Origin: an uncultured Oscillospiraceae bacterium
GTDB taxonomy: Bacteria; Bacillota; Clostridia; Oscillospirales; Oscillospiraceae
DNA: 64,000 nt
NCBI GenBank assembly: GCA_944385445.1
Contig: CALWXF010000001.1
Location: 372,001 to 436,000, forward strand
Direction: 5' to 3'
A model generated the notes under the pieces. The model did not search any database and had not been told where the DNA came from. It worked only from the letters and a program-made list of their open reading frames with translations. The stretch's first letter is position 1. Each line of letters starts with the position of its first letter. Shown here piece by piece: positions 16,296 to 24,962 of this stretch. Made by a program: the position numbers and the translations under genes.

Positions 16296-18386
16296 GTGGA
16301 ACACAAGGAGGTCAATGTGGCCCTGTCCTCTCTGTCCGGCGTGGGGCCGGTGCGCAGCGGCAAGCTGGCCAAGCTGGGCCTGGAACGGCTGGGGGACGTG
16401 CTGTGGCACTTCCCGCTGCGGTATGAGGACCGGCGGAAGCTGTACACGGTGCGGGATGCTCCTGAGGGGATGACCTGCTGTGTGAAGGCCATGGTGGCCC
16501 AGGACCCCCAGTTGTCCCGGGCGAGGAGCGGCGTGGAGCTGGTGAAGGTGCGGTGCGTGGATGAGACCGGGACACTGCACCTGACTTTTTTTCACCAGAG
16601 CTACCTCCGTCGGGCCTTTTCTCCCGGGGACCAGTACATTTTTTACGGACGAGTGGAGCGGCAGGGGCGGGGGATTGCCATGGTCAACCCCCTCTTTGAG
16701 AAGGAGGGGGAGGAGCGGTATACCGGGCGCATTGTCCCGGTCTACCCCCTGACGGCGGGCATCCACAACGCTCTGATGGTGAGCTTGGCCCAGCTGGCGG
16801 TGGACCAGGTGGCCCCCACGGTGGAGGAGGTGCTCCCCACCTGGGTACGGCGGGAGTACGGCCTGTGCCAGCAGGAGTTTGCCCTGGCGAATATCCACTT
16901 CCCCAAAAATTTCGAGGGGCTGGTCAGCGCCCGAAAGCGGCTCATTTTCGAGGAACTCATGACCCTCACTTGTGGCCTGGCCATGCTGAAAGGGCGGCGG
17001 CAGCAGGGGGAGGGGCTGGTATTGGGGCGGCACACCCCGGAACAGTTCTGCGCCCTGCTTCCCTTCACACCCACCGGGGCCCAAACACGGGCCATGGAAG
17101 ATATCTTCCACGACGTCACTTCGGGGCGGAGCATGAACCGCTTGGTGCAGGGGGACGTGGGTTCCGGAAAGACGGCGGTGGCCGCCTACGGAGCCTGGTG
17201 TGCCGCCCTCAGCGGGTTACAGTGCGCCCTCATGGCCCCCACCGAGCTGCTGGCCGAGCAGCACTGCCGCACCCTGACCTCCATCTTGGAGCCCGTGGGG
17301 GTGAAGGTGGCCCTGCTCACCGGGTCGGTGAAGGGAGCGGCACGGAAAAAGCTGCTCCAGGAGCTGGAGCGGGGAGAAATCCAGGTGCTGGTGGGCACCC
17401 ACGCCCTCTTCTCCCAGCCGGTGACCTACCACAAGCTGGGCCTGGTGATTGCCGACGAGCAGCACCGGTTCGGGGTGGCCCAGCGGGGGGCCCTGGCGGC
17501 CAAGGGAGGCGAAATTCCGCCCCATGTGCTGGTGATGTCCGCCACCCCCATTCCCCGCACCCTGGCCCTGATGATCTACGGGGATATGGAGGTGTCCATC
17601 ATTGACGAGCTGCCTCCTGGCCGCACTCCCGTGTCCACCTATGTGGTGGGGGAGGACAAACGGCAGCGGATGTACGGCTTTGTCCGTGCCCAGGTGGGGC
17701 AGGGCAGGCAGGTATATCTGGTGTGCCCCGCCGTGGAGGAGTCCCAGGGGGAGGAAGGGGGAGAGGCCCTTTCCCCCGCCATGGACCTGAAGGCGGTGAC
17801 CACCTACGCCAAACACCTGCAAGAGCGGGTGTTCCCCGACTTGACCGTGGGCTTTGTCCACGGAAAGATGAAGGCTAAGGAAAAGGAGGCCATCATGTCC
17901 GCCTTTGCCTCGGGAGAGGTGCAGATTCTGGTGTCCACCACCGTCATTGAGGTGGGGGTGGACGTGCCCAACGCCACCCTGATGATCGTGGAGAACGCCG
18001 ACCGCTTCGGCCTCTCCCAGCTCCACCAGCTCCGGGGCCGGGTGGGGCGAGGCAAGCACGAGAGCTTCTGCGTGCTGGTCACTGCCAGCCGCAGCGACAC
18101 CGCTCGCCAGCGGCTGCGGGTGCTCACCCAGACCACCGACGGCTTCCAGATCGCCCAGGAGGACCTGCGGCTGCGGGGTCCCGGTGACTTCTTTGGCCAG
18201 CGGCAGCACGGCCTGCCCCAGCTGAAGGTGGCGGACTTCGCCTCCGATCTGGAGCTGTTGAATCAGGCCCGCCAGGCCGCCCAGACCCTGGTGGAGGGGG
18301 ATGGAGAATTGGCCAGGCCGGAGCACCAGCCTCTGCGCCGGAGAGTGGAGCACATGTTCCGGGACAACCCGGAGATTTTTCATTAA
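16296..18386 (+). CDS. recG: ATP-dependent DNA helicase RecG
   Basis: This 696-residue superfamily 2 helicase remodels stalled replication forks and Holliday junctions. The N-terminal wedge/OB domain starts LSSLSGVGPVRSGKLAKLGL and contains HFPLRYEDRRKLY. Motor motifs: Walker A GDVGSGKTAVA, DEQH box IADEQHRFG, TAT-like MSATPIPRTLAL, and motif VI QLRGRVGRGKHESFC. The C-terminal LRLRGPGDFFGQRQHG is the TRG-like segment typical of RecG. The start is GTG 16296, eight bases after AGGAGG; the longer in-frame extension is not RecG-like. It is followed by three further plus-strand genes with short spacers, suggesting an operon. Confidence 0.95.
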   Translation: MEHKEVNVALSSLSGVGPVRSGKLAKLGLERLGDVLWHFPLRYEDRRKLYTVRDAPEGMTCCVKAMVAQDPQLSRARSGVELVKVRCVDETGTLHLTFFHQSYLRRAFSPGDQYIFYGRVERQGRGIAMVNPLFEKEGEERYTGRIVPVYPLTAGIHNALMVSLAQLAVDQVAPTVEEVLPTWVRREYGLCQQEFALANIHFPKNFEGLVSARKRLIFEELMTLTCGLAMLKGRRQQGEGLVLGRHTPEQFCALLPFTPTGAQTRAMEDIFHDVTSGRSMNRLVQGDVGSGKTAVAAYGAWCAALSGLQCALMAPTELLAEQHCRTLTSILEPVGVKVALLTGSVKGAARKKLLQELERGEIQVLVGTHALFSQPVTYHKLGLVIADEQHRFGVAQRGALAAKGGEIPPHVLVMSATPIPRTLALMIYGDMEVSIIDELPPGRTPVSTYVVGEDKRQRMYGFVRAQVGQGRQVYLVCPAVEESQGEEGGEALSPAMDLKAVTTYAKHLQERVFPDLTVGFVHGKMKAKEKEAIMSAFASGEVQILVSTTVIEVGVDVPNATLMIVENADRFGLSQLHQLRGRVGRGKHESFCVLVTASRSDTARQRLRVLTQTTDGFQIAQEDLRLRGPGDFFGQRQHGLPQLKVADFASDLELLNQARQAAQTLVEGDGELARPEHQPLRRRVEHMFRDNPEIFH

Positions 18387-18412
18387 TTCATTCGAAATGG
18401 AGCGTACAAACC

Positions 18413-18799
18413 ATGACGAGAAAAGAACACAGCAAGGCCCTGCGGGTACACCCCCAGGTGCATTACAATTGCGCCCAGTCGGTGCTCATCCCCTTTGCCG
18501 GAGATATGGGGCTCACAGAGGAGCAGGCCAACGCCCTGACCCTGAATTTCGGGGCTGGCATGGGCTGCGGCGCCGTGTGCGGAGCCATTGCCGGGGCCTT
18601 TGTGGCCATGGGCGGCCTGGGGATGCCCCAGGAGAAGCGGGCGGAGCTGCTGCGGGAGTTCCGAGCGGCCCACGGAGATGTGAACTGTGCCCAGCTGCTG
18701 AAAGGAGCCATGGAGCGGGGCGAGGAGCGCAAATGCCACTGTGACCGGATGGTGGCCTGGTGTATGGACTGGGTCAGCCGGGAGAGCGGCTTGGAGTAA
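18413..18799 (+). CDS. C_GCAxxG_C_C family protein
   Basis: The 128-residue protein carries the family motif in FGAGMGCGAVCGAIAGAF and further conserved cysteines (HYNCAQSV near residue 19, VNCAQL, CHCDRM, WCMDW). Families of this type are thought to bind a redox-active metal centre and often sit near redox genes, but no activity is established. It lies 26 bp after recG and 15 bp before tex, so it is probably co-transcribed with these housekeeping genes. Confidence 0.8.
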   Translation: MTRKEHSKALRVHPQVHYNCAQSVLIPFAGDMGLTEEQANALTLNFGAGMGCGAVCGAIAGAFVAMGGLGMPQEKRAELLREFRAAHGDVNCAQLLKGAMERGEERKCHCDRMVAWCMDWVSRESGLE

Positions 18800-18814
18800 A
18801 GGAGCGAGACGCAA

Positions 18815-20992
18815 GTGGAAACCATCATTCAACGCCTGGCCCAGGAGTTTTCTGTCCCGGCCAAGCATGTGGAAAATGTCATCAACCTTCTGGACGAGGG
18901 GAACACTGTCCCCTTCATCGCCCGGTACCGGAAAGAGATGCACGGCGGCATGGATGACCAGCTCATTCGCCAGTTGGCCGACCGTCTGCAATACCTGCGG
19001 GGGCTGGACAAACGGCGCCAGGAGGTGAAAACCGCCATTGAGAACCAGGGCAAGCTCACCGATGAGCTGGCCCAGGCCATCGACGCTGCCCAGACCCTGG
19101 CGGAGGTGGAGGACCTGTACCGCCCCTACCAGCAGAAGCGGCGCACCCGTGCTACCATGGCCAAGGAGAAGGGGCTGGAGCCGCTGGCCCAGACCCTCTA
19201 TGACCAGAAGCGGGACGGTCCCGCCCCCGAGACCTTGGCCCAGGACTTTATCAACCCGGACTTGGGGGTGGAGGACGTGGCCGCAGCCCTGCAAGGGGCG
19301 TCCGACATCGTGGCGGAGTGGATTTCCGACGATGCGGACATCCGCAAGACCCTGCGCACCCTCTACGGCAAAAAGGCCATGCTGGTGTCCAAAGCCGCTG
19401 CCAAGGAGCCGGAGGACACCGTCTACCGCCTCTACTATGAGTTCTCCGCCCCTGTCAGCAAGGTCATGGGGCACCAGGTGCTGGCCATCAACCGGGGGGA
19501 GCGGGAGGACATCTTGAAGGTGTCCGTGGACATGGACGAGGAGGAGGCACTGGTGGCGGTGCGCCGCCAGGTGGTGCGCCCGGGCACCCCCGCCATGGCC
19601 TTTGTGAAGGCCGCCGCTGAGGACGCCTACCGCCGCCTCATTGCCCCATCTCTGGAGCGGGAGGTGCGCAGCGACCTCACCGAGAAGGCCTCGGAGGGGG
19701 CCATCGGCCAGTTTGCTTTGAACCTCAAGCCCCTGCTGATGCAGCCCCCGGTGAAGGGCCATGTGACCATGGGCCTGGACCCCGGCTACCGCATGGGGTG
19801 CAAGGTGGCGGTCATCGACCCCACGGGCAAGGTGCTGGACACCACCGTGGTCTATCCCACCCACGGGGAGCGGGGGAAGCAGGAGGCCATTGCCAAGCTC
19901 TCCGCCCTGGTGAAGAAGCACCGTGTGCAGCACATCGCCATCGGAAACGGTACCGCCAGCCGGGAGACCGAGCAGATGGCAGTGGAGATGATCGGGAAGC
20001 TGAACTGCGGGGTCACCTATATGATGGTCAACGAGGCGGGGGCTTCGGTGTACTCTGCCTCCAAGCTGGCCGCCGAGGAGTTCCCCGACTTTGACGTGAA
20101 CCTGCGCTCGGCGGTGTCCATCGCCCGCCGCCTCCAGGACCCCCTGGCCGAGCTGGTGAAGATCGACCCCAAGAGCATCGGCGTGGGCCAGTATCAGCAC
20201 GACATGCCCCAGGCCCGCCTGGGCGAGGCCCTGGACGGGGTGGTGGAGGACTGCGTCAACGCCGTTGGCGTGGATGTGAACACCGCCTCGGCTCCGCTGC
20301 TGGCCCGGGTGGCGGGTCTGACCCAGACTACTGCCAAGAACATGGTCAAGTACCGGGAGGAGAACGGCCCCTTCACCACCCGCAAGCAGATTTTGAAGGT
20401 ACCCAAGCTGGGCCCCAAGGCCTTTGAGCAGTGCGCCGGATTTTTGCGGGTGCCCGAGAGCAAGTCCCCCCTGGACAACACCGCCGTCCACCCGGAGAGC
20501 TACGCCGCCGCCCAGAAGCTGCTGGAACTGTGCGGCTACACCATGGAACAGGTGAAGGCGGGTACCCTCCAGGACTTGATGGACAAGGTAAAGGCCTACG
20601 GCGTGGAGCGTGCGGCGGAGGCGTGCGGCGTGGGTGTGCCCACCCTGCTGGACGTGGCGTCCGAGCTGATGAAGCCGGGGCGTGACCCCCGAGACGAGCT
20701 GCCCGCCCCGGTGCTGCGCACCGATGTGCTGGAGATCAAGGACCTGAAACCGGGCATGGAGCTCAAGGGCACCGTGCGCAACGTCATCGACTTCGGGGCC
20801 TTTGTGGACATTGGCGTCCACCAGGACGGCCTGGTGCACATCAGCCAGATCTGCGACCGCTTCATCAAGCACCCCTCTCAGGTCCTGTCTGTTGGGGACG
20901 TGGTGACGGTGTGGGTCAAAGAGGTGGACGAGAAGAAAAAGAGAATCTCCCTGACCATGAAGGGAGCGGCGGCGGCCACGCCGGGAAAGTGA
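18815..20992 (+). CDS. tex: Tex family RNA-binding transcription accessory protein
   Basis: The 725-residue protein has the Tex layout. The N-terminal helical region has the hallmark LLDEGNTVPFIARYRKE. The YqgF/RuvX-like nuclease-fold domain contains GLDPGYRMGCKVAVID. Helix-hairpin-helix elements follow (VNTASAPLLARVAGLT, FTTRKQILKVPKLGPKAFEQ). A C-terminal S1 RNA-binding domain spans roughly residues 650-715 (GMELKGTVRNVIDFGAFVDI). The start is GTG 18815, with GGAG upstream at long spacing. Tex binds structured nucleic acid and affects transcription of toxin and stress genes in several bacteria; its role here is inferred from the family. Confidence 0.94.
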   Translation: METIIQRLAQEFSVPAKHVENVINLLDEGNTVPFIARYRKEMHGGMDDQLIRQLADRLQYLRGLDKRRQEVKTAIENQGKLTDELAQAIDAAQTLAEVEDLYRPYQQKRRTRATMAKEKGLEPLAQTLYDQKRDGPAPETLAQDFINPDLGVEDVAAALQGASDIVAEWISDDADIRKTLRTLYGKKAMLVSKAAAKEPEDTVYRLYYEFSAPVSKVMGHQVLAINRGEREDILKVSVDMDEEEALVAVRRQVVRPGTPAMAFVKAAAEDAYRRLIAPSLEREVRSDLTEKASEGAIGQFALNLKPLLMQPPVKGHVTMGLDPGYRMGCKVAVIDPTGKVLDTTVVYPTHGERGKQEAIAKLSALVKKHRVQHIAIGNGTASRETEQMAVEMIGKLNCGVTYMMVNEAGASVYSASKLAAEEFPDFDVNLRSAVSIARRLQDPLAELVKIDPKSIGVGQYQHDMPQARLGEALDGVVEDCVNAVGVDVNTASAPLLARVAGLTQTTAKNMVKYREENGPFTTRKQILKVPKLGPKAFEQCAGFLRVPESKSPLDNTAVHPESYAAAQKLLELCGYTMEQVKAGTLQDLMDKVKAYGVERAAEACGVGVPTLLDVASELMKPGRDPRDELPAPVLRTDVLEIKDLKPGMELKGTVRNVIDFGAFVDIGVHQDGLVHISQICDRFIKHPSQVLSVGDVVTVWVKEVDEKKKRISLTMKGAAAATPGK

Positions 20993-21005
20993 GGAGTGAC
21001 CGATT

Positions 21006-21836
21006 ATGAGCGGTAAATTGTATCTGGTTCCCACCCCCATAGGCAATTTGGGGGACATCTCCCGGCGTATGGCGGACACCATGGCAGGGGCGGACTTTCT
21101 GGCCGCCGAGGACACCCGGGTGACGGTGAAACTGCTCAACCACCTGGGTCTGAAAAAGCCCATGGTCAGCTACCACCGCCACAATTGTTCCACAGCGGGG
21201 CCCGCTATTGTTCAGCGGTTGTTGGCCGGGGAGAGCTGCGCCCTGGTCACCGATGCGGGCACCCCCGCCATCTCCGACCCCGGAGAGGACCTGGTGGCAT
21301 TGTGTGCCCAGCACGACATCCTGGTGGAGGCGGTGCCCGGCCCCTGCGCCCTCATCTGCGCTCTGTCCGTCTCCGGGCTGCCCACCGCCCGGTTTACCTT
21401 TGAGGGCTTTCTGCCCCAGAATAAGAAAAACCGCCGCTCCCACCTGGATAGCTTGAAGGGGGAGCAGCGGACCATGGTGTTCTATGAGGCCCCCCACAAG
21501 CTGGAGGACACCCTGGAGGACTTTGTGGCGGTGTTCGGTGGCGAGCGGCGCATTGCCCTGTGCCGGGAGCTGACCAAGCTCCACGAAGAGGTGGTGCGCA
21601 CCACTGTGAGCCAGGCCCTGGCCGACTGCGCCACCCGCCCGCCCCGGGGAGAGTATGTGCTGGTGGTGGAGGGCGCCCCCGAGGCCCCGCCCCAAGAGGC
21701 AGACCCCCAGGCCGCCCTGGAGCGGGTGGCCCAGCTGCGAGGCGAGGGGCTGTCCCTCAAGGAGGCCTGCGCCAAAGCGGGGGAAGAATTTGGCATGAAG
21801 AAGCGCCAGCTGTACGATATGAGCCTGGGAAAGTGA
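21006..21836 (+). CDS. rsmI: 16S rRNA (cytidine1402-2'-O)-methyltransferase
   Basis: The 276-residue SAM-dependent enzyme of the tetrapyrrole-methylase fold modifies C1402 in the ribosomal decoding centre. Hallmarks: LYLVPTPIGNLGDIS at the N-terminus, AAEDTRVTVKLLNHL, ALVTDAGTPAISDPG, and FEGFLPQNKKNRRS. The C-terminal helical extension (ERVAQLRGEGLSLKEACAKA) is also typical. It starts 13 bp after tex and closes this four-gene run at a bidirectional terminator. Confidence 0.95.
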   Translation: MSGKLYLVPTPIGNLGDISRRMADTMAGADFLAAEDTRVTVKLLNHLGLKKPMVSYHRHNCSTAGPAIVQRLLAGESCALVTDAGTPAISDPGEDLVALCAQHDILVEAVPGPCALICALSVSGLPTARFTFEGFLPQNKKNRRSHLDSLKGEQRTMVFYEAPHKLEDTLEDFVAVFGGERRIALCRELTKLHEEVVRTTVSQALADCATRPPRGEYVLVVEGAPEAPPQEADPQAALERVAQLRGEGLSLKEACAKAGEEFGMKKRQLYDMSLGK

Positions 21837-21895
21837 TTACGTTTAGTATAAAAAGGCGGCTTTATTTTTTTGAGAATTTAGACATTAAATGACAA

Positions 21896-21930
21896 AAAAG
21901 TCCGGTGGAAATAGTTTCCACCGGACTTTT
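21896..21930. terminator. Bidirectional terminator between rsmI and the AbrB-like gene
   Basis: A perfect 16-bp inverted repeat AAAAGTCCGGTGGAAA / TTTCCACCGGACTTTT with a three-base loop. A- and T-runs at both ends allow function for both convergent genes. Confidence 0.9.
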
Positions 21931-21945
21931 CGCTCGAAAAAGTAG

Positions 21946-22188
21946 TTACTTTCCTTCCAGTTCCCGCAGGCAGGACGCACAGATGTTCTTGCCCTTGAAG
22001 GTGGTGATTTCGGAAGACTCTCCGCAGAAAATGCAGGCGGGCTCGTACTTCTTTAGCACGATAGAGCCACCATCTACGTAGATTTCCAGGGCGTCACGTT
22101 CTGCAATGTCCAGGGTGCGGCGAAGCTCGATGGGCAATACGATGCGGCCCAACTCGTCTACTTTACGAACGATACCAGTAGATTTCAT
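21946..22188 (-). CDS. AbrB-family transition-state-type regulator with four-cysteine tail
   Basis: This 80-residue DNA-binding protein begins MKSTGIVRKVDELGRIVLPI, the AbrB swapped-hairpin domain (residues 1-48). Its short C-terminal segment has two CxxC pairs (CIFC at 52-55, CASC at 70-73). That pattern suggests a small zinc ribbon in place of the AbrB oligomerisation domain. Start ATG 22188 follows AAGGAGGACTTCACAC; the longer ORF to 22236 is rejected. In Bacillus, AbrB represses post-exponential genes; here it is adjacent to sporulation genes spmAB and has a strong sigma-A promoter of its own. Confidence 0.88.
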   Translation of the reverse strand: MKSTGIVRKVDELGRIVLPIELRRTLDIAERDALEIYVDGGSIVLKKYEPACIFCGESSEITTFKGKNICASCLRELEGK

Positions 22189-22234
22189 GTGTGAAGTCCT
22201 CCTTACAAAATGTACACTTTCACAAACCTCATTC

Positions 22235-22262
22235 ATTATAACACAGGGTATAATCTTGTCAA
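22235..22262 (-). promoter_or_regulatory. Sigma-A promoter for the AbrB-like gene
   Basis: On the minus strand a perfect TTGACA, 16-bp spacer and perfect TATAAT; among the strongest promoters in the window. Confidence 0.8.
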
Positions 22263-22376
22263 TCGCAAAAGTATAAAATTAATAGAACTATAATATTTTT
22301 CCAAGAAATTCGTCGAAGGCGTATGGAGGGGGAAAAGGGGGCATAAACATGGGGGAAGAAGGAGGGAAAATGGACC

Positions 22377-22955
22377 ATGGCGATGTCTTGGATCTGGGTT
22401 GTGATGGTGGGAGCGTCCATTTTATGTGGTGCAGCCACCGGGCGTATGGATGCGGTGGCCGGGGCGGCCCTGGAGGGGGCCAACGCCGGGGTGGAGCTGA
22501 GCCTGGCCATGGCGGGGGTGATGTGCCTGTGGATGGGTGTGATGCGGGTGATGGAGAAGAGCGGCCTGGTGGGCGGGCTGTCCCGGTGTCTGCACCCCAT
22601 TCTCTCCCGGCTCTACCCTCAGCACCGGGATGATGCGCAGGTGATGGGGGCGGTGAGCGCCAACGTAGCGGCCAACCTGTTGGGGCTGGGCAACGCCTCC
22701 ACCCCCTTGGGCATCCGGGCGGCCCAGCTCATGGCCCAGGGGGCGGGGGGCGTAGCCAGTGACAGCCTGTGCATGCTGGTGGTGTGCAACACCGCCTCCA
22801 TCCAACTCATCCCCGCCACGGTGGCCAGCATCCGCCAGGCGGCGGGGAGCGGGGCGGCCTTTGACATTCTGCCTGCGGTGTGGCTGGCCTCGGCGGTGTC
22901 GGTGACGGTGGGCATTGTGGCGGCCAAGGTGATGGCCCGTGTGTGGAGGGAGTGA
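22377..22955 (+). CDS. spmA: Spore maturation protein A
   Basis: This 192-residue nucleoside-recognition (Gate) domain membrane protein has several hydrophobic segments. Its conserved stretch ANVAANLLGLGNASTPLGIR and the phrase ASDSLCMLVVCNTASIQLIP are hallmarks of SpmA. With SpmB it is needed for spore core dehydration in Bacillus; the molecular transport activity is unknown. GGAGG lies 11 bases before ATG 22377. It is 6 bp before spmB, so the two are one operon. Confidence 0.92.
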   Translation: MAMSWIWVVMVGASILCGAATGRMDAVAGAALEGANAGVELSLAMAGVMCLWMGVMRVMEKSGLVGGLSRCLHPILSRLYPQHRDDAQVMGAVSANVAANLLGLGNASTPLGIRAAQLMAQGAGGVASDSLCMLVVCNTASIQLIPATVASIRQAAGSGAAFDILPAVWLASAVSVTVGIVAAKVMARVWRE

Positions 22956-22961
22956 GAGGAC

Positions 22962-23477
22962 ATGATGTCCATGGTGGTGCCTGTCATCATGCTGGGGGTC
23001 ATGGTGTGGGGCATTGCTTGCCGGGTAGATGCGTGGTCCACCTTGGTGGAGGGGGGCGCCCAGGGGCTCCAGACGGCGGTGCGCATGGTGCCCTCCCTGG
23101 TGGGGCTGCTGTGCGGGGTGTACATGCTGCGGGCCTCTGGGGCCCTGGAGCTGCTGGAGGGGCTCATAGCGCCGGTTCTGGGCCTGGTGGGCATCCCGCC
23201 GGAGACGGTGGGGCTGCTGGTGGTGCGGCCCATCAGCGGCTCGGCGGCTCTGGGGCTGGGGGCGGAGCTCATTGAGACCTACGGTCCCGACTCCCTGGTG
23301 GGGCGCACGGCGGCGGTGATGCTGGGCTCCACCGAGACCACCTTCTACACGGTGGCGGTGTACTTTGGGGCGGCCAAGATCAGCCGCACCCGCTACGCCA
23401 TCCCGGCGGCTCTGTGCGGGGATGTGGCGGGGTTTCTGGCCGCCAGCTGGGCAGTAAGATGGCTGTTTGGGATATAA
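22962..23477 (+). CDS. spmB: Spore maturation protein B
   Basis: The 171-residue membrane partner of SpmA is also of the Gate-domain type. Conserved parts include RMVPSLVGLLCGVYMLRASG, VRPISGSAALGLGAELI and MLGSTETTFYTVAVYFGA, the last diagnostic for SpmB. The order spmA-spmB is as in Bacillus, but dacB is not adjacent; a DacF-like gene lies 11 kb away. It ends at a convergent terminator. Confidence 0.93.
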   Translation: MMSMVVPVIMLGVMVWGIACRVDAWSTLVEGGAQGLQTAVRMVPSLVGLLCGVYMLRASGALELLEGLIAPVLGLVGIPPETVGLLVVRPISGSAALGLGAELIETYGPDSLVGRTAAVMLGSTETTFYTVAVYFGAAKISRTRYAIPAALCGDVAGFLAASWAVRWLFGI

Positions 23478-23509
23478 AAAAGAACGGGCTTGGTAGCCCG
23501 TTCTTTTTT
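23476..23509. terminator. Bidirectional terminator between spmB and the CorC/HlyC-type gene
   Basis: A perfect 15-bp stem AAAAAAGAACGGGCT / AGCCCGTTCTTTTTT with a TGGT loop; its right arm overlaps the stop codon of the minus-strand gene. Confidence 0.9.
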
Positions 23510-24770
23510 ATGCTTCTTCTTCGGTTTCTTTGGGGAGTTTCTTCACCAGAATCTCCAGCACCCGGTGGTGCTCCACACTGGTGACGGTGACGTCCAGGTC
23601 CTGCCACACGAAGTGGTCGCCCACGTCGGGGATGCGGCCCATCTGCTCCAGTACCCAGCCGGAGACGGTAGCGGCGTCACAGGAGCCAGTCACCGAGAAC
23701 AGGTCGTACATGTCGTCCAGGTTGGCCGAGCAGGCAATGAGGTAGCCGCCGTCCGGCTGGGGGCGGAACTGCTCCACCACCTCGTCGTGCTCGTCCCAGA
23801 TGTCGCCCACCAGTTCCTCCACCACGTCCTCCATGGTGAGCAGGCCCTCGGTGCCGCCGTACTCGTCCACCACAATGGCCATGTGGGTCTTGGTGCGCTG
23901 GAACTGGCGCATCAGGTCGTCAATTTTGGTGCCGGTGGTCACATGGAGCACCGGGTGAATGAGGGGGGCCAGTTGGGTGCGCCCGTGGTAGCGGGCGGCA
24001 AACAGGTCCTTCTGGTGGATGACGCCCACCACGTTGTCCAGGGACTCATGGTACACCGGCATCCGGGAGTACCCCTCCTGGGCAAACAGGGCGGTGGCCT
24101 CCTCCATGGTGGCGGTGTCCTCCAGGGCCACGATATCCACCCGGGGGGTGAGAATGTCCGAGGCCTCCAGATCGTCAAAGCGAATGGCGGAACAGATGAG
24201 CTGGCTCTCCTCGGCGTCCAGACCGCCCTGGTCCTCCGCCTCGGTGACCATGGTCACCAGTTCCTCGTTGGTAATGCCCACGTCCTCCTTGGTGTGGAAA
24301 ATCTTGGACAGCAGCTTCTTCCACAGGGTGAAGAAGAAGGTGGCGGGGGTGAGGATCACCATGAAAAACCGCAGGATGGGGGCGGAGAACAGGGCGAAAC
24401 TCTCGGGGGACTCTTTGGCCAGACTTTTGGGGGAGACCTCGCCGAAAATCAAAATCACGATGGTGAGCACCACGGTGGACACGGCGGGGCCTGTGGTCTT
24501 GCCCAGCAGGTCAATGAACAGCACTGCGGACAGGGTGGTGGCCACATTGTTGACAATGTTATTGCCAATCAGGATGGTGGACAGGAGCTGATCGTATTTG
24601 TCGGCCAGAGCCAGCACACGGGCGGCCCGGGCGTCTCCGTTGTCCGCCCGACTTTTTAGCCGGATGCGGTTGAGGGAGGTAAAGGCCGTTTCGGTGGCGG
24701 AGAAATACGCACTCATCACCACCATACAAATCAATACGATTAGCAGAACTATACTGTCATCACCCAACAC
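23508..24770 (-). CDS. CNNM/CorC-HlyC family membrane protein with CBS domains
   Basis: The roughly 420-residue protein has three parts. First is an N-terminal DUF21/CNNM membrane domain ([46 protein letters not shown]). Next is a CBS pair ([20 protein letters not shown] and [16 protein letters not shown]). Last is a C-terminal CorC_HlyC domain ([20 protein letters not shown]). The family is linked to magnesium or other divalent-cation efflux rather than true hemolysis. No ATG fits the usual N-terminus; GTG 24770 (or TTG 24767), downstream of GGAGG, is most likely, so the start is uncertain by a few residues. Confidence 0.88.
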   Translation of the reverse strand: MLGDDSIVLLIVLICMVVMSAYFSATETAFTSLNRIRLKSRADNGDARAARVLALADKYDQLLSTILIGNNIVNNVATTLSAVLFIDLLGKTTGPAVSTVVLTIVILIFGEVSPKSLAKESPESFALFSAPILRFFMVILTPATFFFTLWKKLLSKIFHTKEDVGITNEELVTMVTEAEDQGGLDAEESQLICSAIRFDDLEASDILTPRVDIVALEDTATMEEATALFAQEGYSRMPVYHESLDNVVGVIHQKDLFAARYHGRTQLAPLIHPVLHVTTGTKIDDLMRQFQRTKTHMAIVVDEYGGTEGLLTMEDVVEELVGDIWDEHDEVVEQFRPQPDGGYLIACSANLDDMYDLFSVTGSCDAATVSGWVLEQMGRIPDVGDHFVWQDLDVTVTSVEHHRVLEILVKKLPKETEEEA

Positions 24771-24825
24771 GGAATCATCACTCCTCCATTTATTCTCTTT
24801 CTTATGTGCTTGGGTATTGTCACTA

Positions 24826-24854
24826 AATATACCACATCCCTGGATAATATGCAA
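24826..24854 (-). promoter_or_regulatory. Sigma-A promoter for the CorC/HlyC-type gene
   Basis: On the minus strand TTGCAT, a 17-bp spacer and TATATT; implied leader about 50 nt. Confidence 0.65.
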
Positions 24855-24903
24855 GAAAAAGTCATGTAAAGGAAAGGCGACACCTGGGTAGAAACATAAA
24901 AAT

Positions 24904-24940
24904 TTGTGCCATGCCGCGGGAGGAACACGGCATGGCACAA
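24904..24940 (-). terminator. Terminator after the EF-G-like gene
   Basis: A perfect 13-bp inverted repeat TTGTGCCATGCCG / CGGCATGGCACAA, followed on the minus strand by ATTTTTATG. Confidence 0.8.
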
Positions 24941-24962
24941 GAGGATGGATGTAAATGTAGGC

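Noticed and set aside
18383..21163. 926-codon open frame on the minus strand opposite tex
   Set aside because: Antisense shadow of a GC-rich gene: composition is His/Gly/Leu/Val-rich, no domain is recognisable, and tex on the other strand is complete with all motifs.
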